Origin: Rugalucina vietnamica
Lineage: Eukaryota > Mollusca > Bivalvia > Lucinida > Lucinidae
Direction of reading: 5' to 3'
NCBI GenBank assembly: GCA_964017185.1
Contig: OZ024873.1
Location: forward strand, 44,688,760-44,752,759
DNA length: 64,000 bases
Each line of letters starts with the position of its first letter. The stretch's first letter is position 1. The position numbers were made by a program, and so were the translations under genes. This document shows, one piece after another, positions 12,143 to 23,183 of this stretch. The notes under the pieces were generated by a model. It did no database searches. It was not told the origin of the DNA and was given only the letters and a program-made list of their open reading frames with translations.

Positions 12143-12929
12143 GTGACTGTCGGGACTAAAACGATAATAATACAAAATTGAAATGAAAACAAAATGATTT
12201 AAAAACATCCAAATTTAAATTTAAACAAAAAAAATAATTTTTTTGTGACTGTCATCTTTTTCGCCGCAAAACACCGGTCAATTGATTTTTATGCGTAATG
12301 ACAGGTACTTTTTTTCGCCGTGTTTCGCCGCGGAATATCGCTGCGGAATATTGGGAAATCCAGAATTTTGCGGTGGAATTTCGCTGCGATATTCCGAGCT
12401 GACTTATATTTTTCACACAATTTCGCCGCGAAAATTTTGCAATGTTAACAAATTAGCCGTTTTGGGTTTTTAGCCATAACACCACTGTAAATTGTTGTGG
12501 ACTAGCTGAAACTCCCATAAAAAAAGACAATAATTTGCTGTCATTATTTTCAAAATCAGTGAACGTGGATTGCAAAGTGACCCTGTAGTCTTGAACTAAA
12601 GGCACTGTGAACAGCCAGTAAAATGTAGTGTGGAACAACAAAGAACTTTACATCTAAATTTGCACCAAACAACAGCCTGTACAGTCACTGGTCAGCCAAT
12701 CACTGTGACCCATTTCCCAACCTATTCTACCAAGATATGATGTAAAGCAAAGTACCAGTGTGTGATTCAACTGCATGGACTTCATCCAGAAACATGAACA
12801 CTTCCCACATATCACAAATATATCACCATGTGCTTTTGGAATATCCTGACAGCCCTAATAAATATGTAATGTATATGAAAAAGAAAATTATGGCATTAGA
12901 TTTGACAAATGACTGCTGAATTATTTTAG
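12143..12929. other. Probable intron sequence upstream of muniscin exon
   Basis: No exon was recognised. Around 12250-12440 a TTTCGCCGCG/CGCGGAA motif recurs about five times in both orientations, which looks like part of an unclassified repeat. The end, TTATTTTAG at 12921-12929, is a reasonable splice acceptor for the exon that follows. Confidence 0.4.
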
Positions 12930-13159
12930 GAATGAAGAGATGAACCTAGCTACCTGGAAACTCAATGATATATCAGAAGTCAGTGAGAATGGCACCCATG
13001 GATCAATAAGAGCCAAGTTTTCTGTGTCTAAGGGCCGCTCAACCCCGTCCACTACTGCTATACAGTTTCTGTCTGAAGGGGCCACACTCTCAGGGATTGA
13101 TTTTGAACTGACAGGGCAGGGATATAGGATATCACTAGCCAAGAAAAGGTTTGGCACAG
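12930..13159 (+). CDS. FCHO2: Muniscin (FCHO-type) µ-homology domain, penultimate coding exon
   Basis: This 230-bp internal exon encodes the C-terminal part of the µ-homology domain of FCHO1/2-family proteins, which nucleate clathrin-coated pits at the plasma membrane by binding cargo, Eps15 and AP2. Seen in the sequence: an acceptor TTATTTTAG, an open frame with [17 protein letters not shown], then [12 protein letters not shown] and [14 protein letters not shown], and a donor CAG/GTAATA. These match the pattern WKL.DISE...QF.SEG.TLSG...GYR.SL.KKRF.AGKYLAD known from the family. The exon starts with one base completing a split codon and ends one base into the glycine codon, in phase with the exon at 20236. 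Earlier exons (F-BAR domain, linker, rest of the domain) are not in the window as far as I can see. SGIP1 is a close paralogue and cannot be excluded on this fragment alone. Confidence 0.85.
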
Positions 13160-13385
13160 GTAATACTCTCAGGGATTAATTTTGAACTTATAGGACAGGG
13201 ATAGCCTAGAAAAGGTTTGGCACAGGTAATACCCTTAAGACATGAATATAGAATATCACTAAGCAAGAAAAGGTTTGGCACAGGTAATACCCGTAAGACA
13301 TGAATATAGAATATCACTAGCCAAGAAAAGGTTTGTCACAGGTAATACCCTTAAGACATGAATATAGAATATCACTAAGCAAGTA
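13160..13385 (+). repeat. Tandem copies of the exon 3' end and its splice donor (left half)
   Basis: The last ~50 bp of the preceding exon plus its donor (AAAAGGTTTGGCACAG/GTAATAC) are repeated downstream with a 58-66-bp period. Intact GT donors lie at 13226, 13284 and 13342, besides the real one at 13160. The next copy is cut at 13385 by a transposon and resumes at 19233. Using any later donor would read through TAA at 13177-13179, so only the first donor preserves the protein. Confidence 0.85.
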
Positions 13386-13875
13386 CACGGGTGGGCATCA
13401 GGGGAGCTACCTCGAAAATGTGTTAACGCAAATTTGTTCCCACGCCACATCCGGGAACTGTCGAGGTAGTGGAAATCCCCATAATTGGAAGTACACGCAA
13501 AGGTGAGCTTTCGCTTTTTTGCTTTTTTTTCTTTCAAGGGGCGCATTACTCAGAAATCGGGCGATGCAATATGGTTTAACAATGCATGAAGACCGAAAAC
13601 CCCATTAAATAGTGGAAAATATGAGCAGGACGACTTAAACATCAGGACTGTCGGACTGCATTTTCGCCGTGTCTTGACATATCGGCGGGCATCTCAAGAC
13701 AGATTTTGTAGCTCAGATTCAGTTTTGGTGCAAAACATGATCAAATTGACTACAATGACGCAAAAATTTCAGATCCCCTGTTCTCCTGAATAGATTACCT
13801 GCCCAAAAATGCATTCGTGTTGTTCCCAGACCATCGAGGTAGCGGTAATCTAGCGAGGTAGTTCCAACGCGTTTC
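13386..13875 (+). repeat. Left terminal inverted repeat of the 5.84-kb element
   Basis: About 490 bp, inverted at 18739-19227 with scattered substitutions and small indels. Inside the arm, CGAGGTAG-type motifs occur four times in both orientations (near 13409, 13463, 13837 and 13854). Each arm is therefore itself bounded by GGAGCTACCTCG and CGAGGTAGTTCC and could be a captured MITE. Confidence 0.85.
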
Positions 13876-14311
13876 AAACATCTAGCCATTCGGTTGATAT
13901 AAAGTGGAATGGATTAACTGTATAAAATGTAAACTCAGTGCTTTTTGCCTCTTTTTTTTATTTTTCACTCACGGATATAATATTCAGCGTCAAAGACAAG
14001 TTACCGGAAATTGATAGTAGATATTTTGGAAATTATTTCACATATCTTCATGTGTTGATATATTTTCATGATTCAGGACAGCGAAAAAGACAGGACAAAT
14101 CCATGCGTCATATATGATTCATACGTACAAGTATATTAGAGAACCAGAATGGAATTTGAAGTCGATTTGAGGTGCTCACAATGTATAGAGGGACAGTCTT
14201 TTTATGATTATTTGCTTTTACAGTCCTAACCACAGACTCAATACCTGGCTCATTTTTTAGCCTCATGAGATAATTGGTAGAAGTTAATAATCTCAGCAGG
14301 AATATACATAT

Positions 14312-15256
14312 TACGAGGATGATCCAATAATGAATGAGACTTTTTGAATTATTCCTAAGTAAATAAACTTGGCTTATTGTTAATATATTGTTAACATTGC
14401 TCAATATAAAGCACACAAGAGACACTGGTTAAAAGTCAAATATAGACAACTACCTTTTGTTGCTTAGCAACGGGAGAATGCGAGTCAAAGGTCCTTGGCC
14501 ACGTAGCAATTATGCACATAAAATGGGTTGCCATGGCAACTGGTGATAAAAATTCCTATCATGGAATATTGTTATTTTATAGGTATCATTGCTAGCTTTA
14601 TGCTCTGCAAATATCACTTACATACAGCTGATAACTCAAGTAGGCTGAGTGTTTTCGCGAGAAAAGATTGGGTTTGTTTGCGAAAAATTTCAATGATTTT
14701 GGGGGTAGGGGTGAGAAATATCTTATATCCTGAGTATACATGATAAAATAAATTGTTTTTGATCTTAAAATGATCAATTACAGGGTAAATATTGCAAATG
14801 AATTACAAAAGTGACACTTGACCTTTTCTTTTTATGTTGCCTAGCAACTATAGAATCTGGAAAATGCTATTATCCATAATTCATATAGTAAAATGGTTGC
14901 TAGGCAACCACATCTCGATCACGAGCGCAAGACTTGATTTGACAGAAGCAAAATATTTCAGAGATGAATGTTAACACAGGCAATACTCAATTATGTTAAG
15001 AAACCGTTTTTAAATTTTGTGACATAGCGAGATATCTATAGTCTATGTTTGTTCAAAGGGCAAATGGTGGCCATAGGTGCTGCACGAGCAGTTCTTAAAT
15101 AACCATAGCAACCAAGGTTATCTACCAAATTTGATAAAACATGCTCCGAAGAGAGATCAGATGTGTATCTTGTTAACGAGAGTAGTAAACTTGAGCCAGT
15201 CAATAGGGTTTATAAAATAAGAGAAAAGTCTCAATCATTATTGGATCATCCTCGTA
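14312..15256. mobile_element. Mariner-like MITE with ~33-bp TIRs
   Basis: TACGAGGATGATCCAATAAT at 14312 is the inverted match of ATTATTGGATCATCCTCGTA ending at 15256, and the match extends through GAGACTTTT. TACGAGG ends with a TA-type target are typical of Tc1/mariner elements. The 945-bp interior has no transposase, so it is a non-autonomous derivative. It contains four near-perfect palindromes of type GTTGCNNNGCAAC. Confidence 0.75.
14459..14908. promoter_or_regulatory. Cluster of X-box (RFX-type) palindromes
   Basis: GTTGCTTAGCAAC (14459), GTTGCCATGGCAAC (14527), GTTGCCTAGCAAC (14836) and GTTGCTAGGCAAC (14896) match the RFX-factor X-box pattern, an imperfect palindrome of GTTGCC half-sites. 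A half-site in CATAGCAACC follows at about 15104. All are inside the mariner-like MITE. Binding is not shown; only the motif match is seen. Confidence 0.5.
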
Positions 15257-15334
15257 TTGCCTTGCAATGTGGTCACTAATTAGGACCACTTGGGATGGAG
15301 TTATTGAGCCACACAATCTGTGATCATAAACATG

Positions 15335-16350
15335 ATATACTACTACTCAAACTTTGATAAGCATCAAAAGTTTATTTTTGATTACAAGACATACTGGAAA
15401 TCTAACACTCGAAATTTTGCTACAGATATATAGCAGCACCATCACCGTGCAAACATTCCATCTTTTTTTCGCATTGCCTGCGAGCCCTTCTCGCAGACTT
15501 GCAGGAACAATGGAAACCCCCCTGAAATTGAAGTTGTCACTGTTTCCTACCCTATCCAATTCCGTCATTCATCCCCTCTTACTGGTTCATTCAACTGCAA
15601 AACTGTTTTGATGATCGAAATGTCGATACTTTTGTGTCTAAAATGAACTTTTGGAAAATTTCAGAAATCTGTGATTTTTGGTTAAAAACACGATTTTTTA
15701 CCAAAAAAAAAATTTTCGCTTAAAATGTTGTCCTTTGCATGGTGATCATGAAACTGAAAACCGTTTTTGAATACGCACTCTGGTTTGCTCAAACCAGCGT
15801 TTTTAAAATTTGTTGTCAGATGTTTTAATCACATAATGCAATTTTCCATTAAGAAAACGTTCAGTCCAATGACAAATGCTTTAAAACGCTGTAAAATCTA
15901 AACCAATGCCCGTAGCTCAAATCGGTCTTTTGTTCCATACTCGCAGCCTTAAGGGCAACGTTTTAAGCGAAAAAAAATTTTGGGGGTAAAAAATTGTGTT
16001 TTTAAATTTTTAAAATTTTCCAAATGTGCGTTTTAGACCCATAAGTATCGACATTTCGATTATGAAAACAGTTTTGCAGTTGAATGAACCAGTAAGAGGG
16101 GGGGTAAATGACAGAATTGGATAGGGTAGACAACAATCAATGAACAATGACAACTTTAATTTCAGGGTGTTTCCATCGTTTCTGCAAGTCTGTGAAAAGC
16201 GCTCACAGGCAACGCGAAAAAAAAAGATGGAATGTTTGCACAGTGATGGTTCTGCTTCATATCTATAGCAAAATTTCAGGTGTTAGATTACAAGTATGTC
16301 CTGTGAACAAAAATAAAGTTTTGATGCTTATCAAACTTTGAGTAGTATAT
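15335..16350. mobile_element. Fold-back (long-TIR) MITE, ~1.0 kb
   Basis: The left arm from about 15335 to 15735 and the right arm from about 15945 to 16350 are inverted relatives, reading through ACTCAAACTTTGATAAGCAT, CAAACATTCCATCTTTTTTT and TTCAACTGCAAAACTG. A spacer of about 210 bp separates them. The similar short peptides predicted from both arms on opposite strands are the same DNA read twice, not genes. Confidence 0.8.
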
Positions 16351-17044
16351 TTAGAATTAGGTACTGAACTGAAACAATCTGCTTATTTTTGTAGTATTTA
16401 AAGATCATAATTATGCATTAAAATTTTGTAATTCCTTATTTTTTAACTGTTTATGCTTAAAAGATAAATCGGTTTTTGAGACAATTCACCGAAAAATTGT
16501 CCAGTAGAATTATTTGACAAAAAAGTATCTTTTGAAAGCAATGTAGTCACACATTTGCATAAACGGCAAACACACACTGGGCAAGTTTAAAAAATGATGC
16601 AAAATTGAACAAACATCAGAAGCACGTCGAAGACATGTTAGAAACGTGTTACATGTGCGCCTTGTATGGTATACTTTGATGTAAGTCGCTATACGTCGAT
16701 GCAGGTTCCAAGTGTGTTTGGGCTCAAAAGTTTTTAAGCATGCTTAAAAATTTTCTTGAAGCTCGGCGCATCTCTGGCGTGTGTATTACATGTATGAATA
16801 AGTGCAACACACGCACACATTACAGGCACGTCGAATACGCTCTGAGCGTCTGAACGTGTTAGGGCACGTTAGTGTACACTTCATGCGTAAAATTCATCGA
16901 CATATTAGGATACATGTGGGATACTTGTAAACTTACAAACAGGTTAAAATAATAATGACAATGATAATCAACAATAATTATAAAATCCGGGCATTGTTTT
17001 GAAAAGAAAAAGTAGCCCCTCTATCTATACATGCATGTTTTGCA
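16351..17044. other. No gene; diverged GC-motif MITE fragment
   Basis: Around 16690-16880, AGCATGCTTAAAAA, AGCTCGGCGC and ACAGGCACGTCGAATACGCTC recall the element at 56266-56867. It is probably an old copy of the same family without recognisable ends. Confidence 0.4.
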
Positions 17045-17605
17045 TTTTTAAGACGTCCGTCATTCGTCGTTGTCCACAATTTCTTCTTCTCTGAAACCGC
17101 TTGGTTAATCAATTTGAAATTTTATTTGGAGCCTCCTTGAGTAGTGTCATTGAAATTTTGTTCGCAATATCTTGGTCACATGACCACAATGGCTGCCATG
17201 CCAATGCATGGTAAAAACCCTTCAAAAATCTTCATCTCCAGAACAGGTGGGCCGATTTCCATGAAACTTGGTATGTAGCATTGGGGACTCCAGCTCATCA
17301 TAGTTTGCTCAATTGAAGACCCTGGGATGACCTTTACCTATTTTACGGCGAGGTCAATTTTGGAAACATAGGCTTTTACATGTGAAAAGGTGAAAACAAT
17401 GGATTTTTGGAAACTATTGCAGCCTGAGACGAAAGTTGCTAGATGCAGACAATAAAGGTATGTAATTACATGTAATTAAGGTTAATGTCATTTATTGACC
17501 TTGACCCAAGGTCATTTAAATATCAAAATTAAGATTATGGTTTTCTCAGAAATCACTGGGCCTATGAAAGTGAAATTTTATGAACCTCCATGTTAAGGGT
17601 GAACA
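17045..17605 (+). mobile_element. AGCTCACC element 3, partial
   Basis: The CGTCCGTC run, CTCTGAAACCGCTTGG, GGTCACATGACC, GAAACTTGGTATGTAGCAT and GATGACCTTTACC modules are present. Both the 5' hairpin and the 3' TCAGGTGAGC end are missing. It lies inside the 5.84-kb element. Confidence 0.7.
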
Positions 17606-18565
17606 TGGCCCCAATGCTCACGTGACTGCGAGTTTCACAGATGCTCTAAGATCATCATATGCTGATTTTTAGGAACATTTTGTTTTTGGCTCTATTTGTG
17701 AAATTTTTGCTTTCTTGTTTCCAAAAGTGTACTCTTTAATGCAGGGCATAATGCATTGTCTTTATATAAAAACTGATATTTTGCTAAATAACTTCAAAAC
17801 ACCAAAACCAATCACTTTGAGGTATAGAGCATCCTGAATGGTTATCTTATACAGGGTAAGTTTTATCTGTGCCATATGGTATTGACCACATGTAGTAGAT
17901 ATGCTTTAATTATTATATCCCCAGAGCAGAACAACATGCTGTGATAAGTAGCCACTTAATTATCTTTTATGAACTGCATGTTTTCTTGTTTTCAAGGGAA
18001 ATCTGAGGCTGTGGGTAGGACTGTTTAGCTGATGTAAGCCGTATGGTTATCTTGTGGCTTTCACCAGCCAAACGTTACAAAATCCTATTCCTTAAATTGC
18101 TGTGAAGAAAGATGCATGTAAAATGTAACATGTTTAAGAAATAGATCAGCTCTAGCTGTGAATTGTTGAGTATTAATTCACTTTTTGGATGTCAGTTGTA
18201 AAGCAGATCAATTCAAGAGCGCATAGCGCGAGTGATTTATCTGCTTACGACTGACCGACAAACTGATTTATTACTGAACAATTCGCGCACTAGAGCATTC
18301 CAACACACAATCATGGACAAAAATACACTTGAAGCCTTCAGTTGCAGTGCCATTTCGACGCAATTGCACTAAAGAAATCCCGCAAAAAATAGACTGTTTC
18401 ACTAATGCCTACAATGAATTTGTTACATCAGTAAAAATGACGTAACGCCCATCTGTCGCAGTAACTGACGTCACGTTTGCATCTGAAATTGACGCTATAG
18501 CCCCGCGCTTACAAAGTGTGACCTATTAACTCACACATATTTTAATGTTGTTTACAGCAATGGCA
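17606..18565. other. No gene recognised inside the 5.84-kb element
   Basis: AT-rich sequence. Near 18196-18310 there are palindromic scraps (GCGCATAGCGCG, CATCTGTCGC) but nothing classifiable, and no open frame of note. Confidence 0.3.
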
Positions 18566-18735
18566 TAAAGGACAAGTCACTCGACGTAGCCAGGGGTCTA
18601 GGGTTCGGTCCCAGGCTTCTCTAGAGTCTTTCGGACGAGACTTTTAACCGAGATCCCGTCTCCATATGACCCTAGCTGCTGAGTGGGAGGTAGAACACCA
18701 AATAAACCAAATAATAAACTGCTTTTGTTTTGCCT
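18566..18735 (+). mobile_element. tRNA-headed SINE, 5'-truncated
   Basis: Contains CCAGGGGTCTAGGGTTCGGTCCC (B box inside), CAGGCTTCTC, a middle region with CCATATGACCCTAGCTGCTGAGTG, and a tail of CCAAATAAACC repeats. It shares all parts with the SINEs at 19445-19605 and 53590-53722. Confidence 0.6.
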
Positions 18736-18738
18736 AGG

Positions 18739-19227
18739 TAAACGCGTTGGAACTGCCTCGCTAGATTACCGCTACCTCGCTGGTCTGGGAACAACACGAA
18801 TGCATTTTTGGGTAGGTAATCTATTCAGGAGAACAGGGGATCTGAAATTTTTGCGTCATTGTAGTCAATTTGATCATGTTTTGCACCAAAACATGTGACA
18901 GCGGTCCAAAACTGAATCTGAGCTACAAAATCTGTCTGAGATGCCCGCCTATATGTCAACACATGGCGAAAATCCTGCTCATATTTTCCACTATTTAATG
19001 GGGTTTTCGGTCTTCATGCATTGTTAAACCATATTTACATGGAATTGCATCGCCCGATTTCTGAGTAATGCGCCCATTGAAAGAAAAAAAGCAAAAAAGC
19101 GAGAGCTCACCTTTGCGTGTGCTTCCAATTATGGGGATTTCCACTACCTCGACAGTTCCCGGATGTGGCGTGGGAACAAATCTGCGTTAACACATTTTCG
19201 AGGTAGCTCCCCTGATGCCCACCCGTG
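18739..19227 (-). repeat. Right terminal inverted repeat of the 5.84-kb element
   Basis: Inverted partner of 13386-13875, ending CCCACCCGTG. It abuts the second AAGTA target copy. Confidence 0.85.
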
Positions 19228-19232
19228 AAGTA

Positions 19233-19360
19233 AAGGTTTGGCACAGGTAATACCCGTAAGACATGAATATAGAATATCACTAGCCAAGAAAAGGTTTGTC
19301 ACAGGTAATACTCATAAGACATGTATATAGGCTATCACTAGCCAAGAAACGATTTGGCAA
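19233..19360 (+). repeat. Tandem copies of the exon 3' end and splice donor (right half)
   Basis: Resumption of the array interrupted at 13385. AAAGGTTTGGCACAG/GTAAT has GT at 19247, and a second copy has GT at 19305. A third copy near 19345 is decayed (GATTTGGCAAAC). Confidence 0.8.
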
Positions 19361-19444
19361 ACACTGATATCTTAACCTCACTGTTCCTGGGTAAGCCTCC
19401 CATATACAGACATGTATTTTATCTCTTATTCTTTTCACATCTAG

Positions 19445-19605
19445 ACATATAGGGGCAAAGTAGTTAAACACCTGCCTTGTAAACCAGGGGTCATGGGTTT
19501 GATCCCAGGCTTCTCAAGTCTTCAGATGAAATCTTAAACCAAGTCCCTTCTTCATATGACCTTAGCTGTTGAGTGTGACATAGAACACAAAGTCAACCAA
19601 CCAAA
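19445..19605 (+). mobile_element. tRNA-headed SINE
   Basis: A-box-like AGTAGTTAAACACCTGCC and B-box-like GGGTTTGATCCC are spaced as in a tRNA gene. The CAGGCTTCTC junction, the CATATGACCTTAGCTGTTGAGTG body and a CAACCAACC tail follow. Same family as 18566-18735 and 53590-53722 (minus). Confidence 0.65.
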
Positions 19606-20235
19606 AAGCTTTCACCGCTATCAGACAAATGCTGATTCTAACATAGAAGAACAATATAGGGATCAAATTCATTATCATTCGCTAGGTCCCAAGGGAAGTT
19701 TTGAAAATCGAGGGCCTATCAAAATGTTAATGAAATTATGTTTGATGGCTATTATTGCATAAGTTTTGCAGAAACAAAAGAACTAGTTGGTGCACTATAT
19801 TTCATAGCCATGTCACATTTTCATGGCATAAAAGGTTTCATTCATATGCTTGTTCTGGGCCTACTTCAGCTAGTGGTGCATGGTACCGAGCATAGATAAA
19901 ACAGCGCATGCGCACACTAACTGCTTAATATACAGCTCTTATCTTTATAAATCACTCCTGTTAATATTTGTGTGACACAAATATTTATGCAATAATTGCC
20001 ATTCATATATATTTTGATGACCACTTGTATAATCCATCATCAACAGAACAAGCTACTATGTCAAGTCAGCAATTAATATGTTGGCACAAACAACTGGTGC
20101 TCTTTAGGGTTGTAATGATATTAGTTATTATACTCGCTGCTTATATGTCGTAAGACAAGTTAATGAATTTAAACGTATGACAATGTTAAGAACATTCCTC
20201 ACAAGTTTGTGTATGTTTTCATTATTTTTCTGTAG

Positions 20236-20279
20236 GTAAGTACCTGGCTGATCCTGACCCCGTTGTGAAGTATGTATGA
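20236..20279 (+). CDS. FCHO2: Muniscin (FCHO-type), last coding exon
   Basis: The acceptor TTTTTCTGTAG (ending 20235) is followed by two bases completing the glycine codon left open at 13159. The exon then encodes KYLADPDPVVKYV and a TGA at 20277-20279. The joined residues read RFGTGKYLAD across the splice, matching the invariant muniscin C-terminus (KKRF..GKYLAD). The intron is 7076 bp. The short tail after the conserved aspartate is somewhat longer than in vertebrate proteins. The match of both motif and splice phase makes this call strong despite the exon's 44-bp length. Confidence 0.85.
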
Positions 20280-20586
20280 CAGTACAGAACATAGCAGCTG
20301 TCTGTGGTATCTACCGTAAACCATTCCAGGAAACACTTCAACAACCATTCATAGGAACATTTCTCAACCTGTTACAGGATCGAAACAGATTTATTTGTAG
20401 CCAAATAATGTTAGCAAACAGTATATAAAGGGATGTGATTGAAAATATTCTATTTTATTCACCCAGACAACTTTTATATTGCATTGTATGCAAAATGGCA
20501 CACGTTAGCGACTATTGGATGGGGTTTCAATGATGTTTTCTTGAAAGTACTATAAAGACTTGATAGCACTTAAGATGACCAGTTTT
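20280..20586 (+). other. Probable start of muniscin 3' UTR
   Basis: Unique-looking sequence directly after the stop codon. No clear AATAAA was found before the next repeat at 20588, so the transcript may run into the AGCTCACC element. This is inferred from position only. Confidence 0.4.
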
Positions 20587-20587
20587 T

Positions 20588-23183
20588 AGCTCACCTGAGC
20601 CGAAGGCTAACAAGGTGAGCTTATAGGATGGCCATGATCCGGCGTCCGTCGTCCGTCCGTCGTCCACAATTTCAAAGATCTTCTTCTCTGAAACCGCTTG
20701 GCCGATCTAGTAGAAATTTTATGTGGAGCCTCTTTGGGTAGTGGCATTTCAAGTTTGATCGCGAAATCCAGGTCACATGACCAAGATGGCCACCACGCCC
20801 ATATATGGTAAAAACCCTTCAAAAATCTTCTTCTCCAGAACCGGTGGGCCGATTTCCACGAAACTTGGTATGTAGCATTGGGGACTTCAGCCCATCATAG
20901 TTTGATAAAATGATGACCCTTGGATGACCTTGACCTATTTTACGGCAAGGTCAAATTTGGAAACATAGGCTTTTACATGGGAAAAAGTGAAAACTATGGA
21001 TTTTTTGAAAACTATTGCAGCCTGAGGCCTGAAAAGTGGTAGATGCAAACAACTAATGGAGTAGATGAAGGTATGTGATTAATTTAGGTCAAGGTCATCT
21101 CTTGACCTTGGCCAGTATGTCATCCATACACACTTTTCAAAGATCTTCTTCTCTGAAATTGCTTGGCCAATCAAAGTGAAATTTTATGTGGAGCATCCAT
21201 GGGTAGGGGAGACGAAAGTTTGATCGCGAAATCCAGGTCACATGACCAAGATGGCCGCCACGCCCATATATGGTAAAAACCACTCAAAAATCTTCTTTTC
21301 CAGAACCCGCTGGCCGATTTTCAGGAAACTTGGTATGTAGCATTTGGGGCTCCAGCCCATCATAGTTTGATCAAATGATGACCATAGGATGACCTTGACC
21401 TATTTTACGGCAAGGTCAATTTTGGAAACATAGGCTTTTACATGGGAAAAAGTGAAAACTATGGATTTTTTGAAAACTATTGCAGCCTGAGGCCTGAAAA
21501 GTGGTAGATGCAAACAACCAATGGAGTAGATGAAGGTATATGATTAATTTAGGTCAAGGTCATCTCTTGACCTTGGCCAGTCTGTCGTCCATACACACTT
21601 TTCAAAGATCTTCTTCTCTGAAACTGCTTGGCCAATCAAAGTGAAATTTTATGTGGAGCATCCATGAGTAGGGGAGACAAAAGTTTGATCGCGAAATCCA
21701 GGTCACATGACCAAGATGGCCGCCACGCCCATATATGGTAAAAACCATTCAAAAATCTTCTTCTCCAGAACCGATAGGCTGATTTCCACGAAACTTGGTA
21801 TGTAGCATCGGGGACTTCAGCCCATCATAGTTTGATAAAATGATGACCCTTGGATGACCTTGACCTATTTTACGGCAAGGTCAAATTTGGAAACATATGC
21901 TTTTACATGGGAAAAAGTGAAAACTATGGATTTTTTGAAAACTATTGCAGCCTGAGGCCTGAAAAGTGGTAGATGTAAACAACTAATGAAGTAGATGAAG
22001 GTATGTGATTAATTAAGGTCAAGGTCTTCTCTTGACCTTGGCCAGTCTGTCGTCCATACACACTTTTCAAAGATCTTCTTCTCTGAAATTGCTTGGTCAA
22101 TCAAAGTGAAATTTTATGTGGAGCATCCATGAGTAGGGGAGACGAAAGTTTGATTGCAAAATCTAGGTCACATGAGCAAGATGGCTGCCACGCCCATATA
22201 TGGTAAAAACCACTCAAAAGTCTTCTTCTCCAGAACCGGCAGGCCGATTTACACGAAACTTGGTATGTAGCATTTGGGACTCCAGCCCATCATAGTTTGA
22301 TCAAATGATGACCATAGGATGACCTTGACCTATTTTACGGCAAGGTCAAATTTGGAAACATATGCTCTTACATTGGAAAAGTGAAACTATTGATTTTTTG
22401 AAAACTGTTGCAGCCTGAGACCTGAAAAGTGGTAGATGCAAACAACTAATGGAGTAGATGAAGGTATGTGATTAATTTAGGTCAAGGTCATCACTTGACC
22501 TTGGCCAGTCTGTTGTCCATACACACTTTTCAAAGATCTTCTTCTCTGAAACTGCTCGGCCAATCAAAGTGAAATTTTATGTGGAGCATCCATGAGTAGG
22601 GGAGACGAAAGTTTGATCGTGAAATTTGGGTCACATGACCAAGATGGCTGCCATGCCCATTTATGGTAAAAACCACTCAAATATCTTCTTCTCCAGAACC
22701 GGCTGGCCAATTTTCGCGAAACTTGGTATGTAGCATGACTCCAGCCCATCATAGTTTGTTGAAATAATGACCCTAGGATGACCTTGACCTATTTTACGGC
22801 AATGTCAATTTTAGAAACATAGGCTTTTACATGGGAAAAGGCGAAAACAGTGGATATTTTGGAAACTGGTGCAGCCTGAGACCTGGAAGTTGCTAGATGC
22901 AGACAACGAATGGAGTCAATGAAGGTAAGTAATTAATGAAGGCCAAGGTCATTTCTTGACCTTGACCCCAGTCATTTAAATATCAAAATTAAAATTATGG
23001 TTTTCTCAGAAATCACTGGGTTTGGAAACTCTATTGCAGCCTGAGACCTGAAACTTTGCAGATGCAGACAACTTATGAAGTCAAAGGTGTGTGAGTATTC
23101 AAGGTCAAGGTCATTTCATGATGACTTAATACTCCAAGATCAGGCTTCAGGTGAGCGTTCTCAGGACCAATGGTCCTCTGGTT
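20588..23183 (+). mobile_element. AGCTCACC element 4 (family A, five modules)
   Basis: The 5' hairpin is AGCTCACCTGAGCC/GGCTAACAAGGTGAGCT, with the second stem weakened. Five modules of about 465 bp follow, with GGTCACATGACCAAGATGGC near 20772, 21238, 21703, 22168 (mutated to CATGAGCAAG) and 22630. The 3' end is CTTCAGGTGAGCG plus the AGGACCA/TGGTCCT hairpin and CTCTGGTT. It is the same subfamily as element 1, expanded from two to five modules. Confidence 0.85.

Larger units (their letters stand above)
13386..19227. mobile_element. 5.84-kb element with ~490-bp terminal inverted repeats and AAGTA target duplication
   Basis: The ends are CACGGGTGGGCATCAGGG and its complement CCCTGATGCCCACCCGTG. 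AAGTA occurs at 13381-13385 and again at 19228-19232. Removing the element restores a copy of the flanking tandem repeat with one substitution, proving the insertion. No transposase was recognised. The interior holds a mariner-type MITE, a fold-back element, a partial AGCTCACC element and a SINE. A 5-bp target duplication with very long arms does not match a superfamily I can name with confidence. Confidence 0.85.

Noticed and set aside
14108-14425. 105-codon minus-strand frame with hydrophobic stretches
   Set aside because: Crosses the left TIR of the mariner-like MITE; apparent hydrophobicity reflects AT-rich composition.
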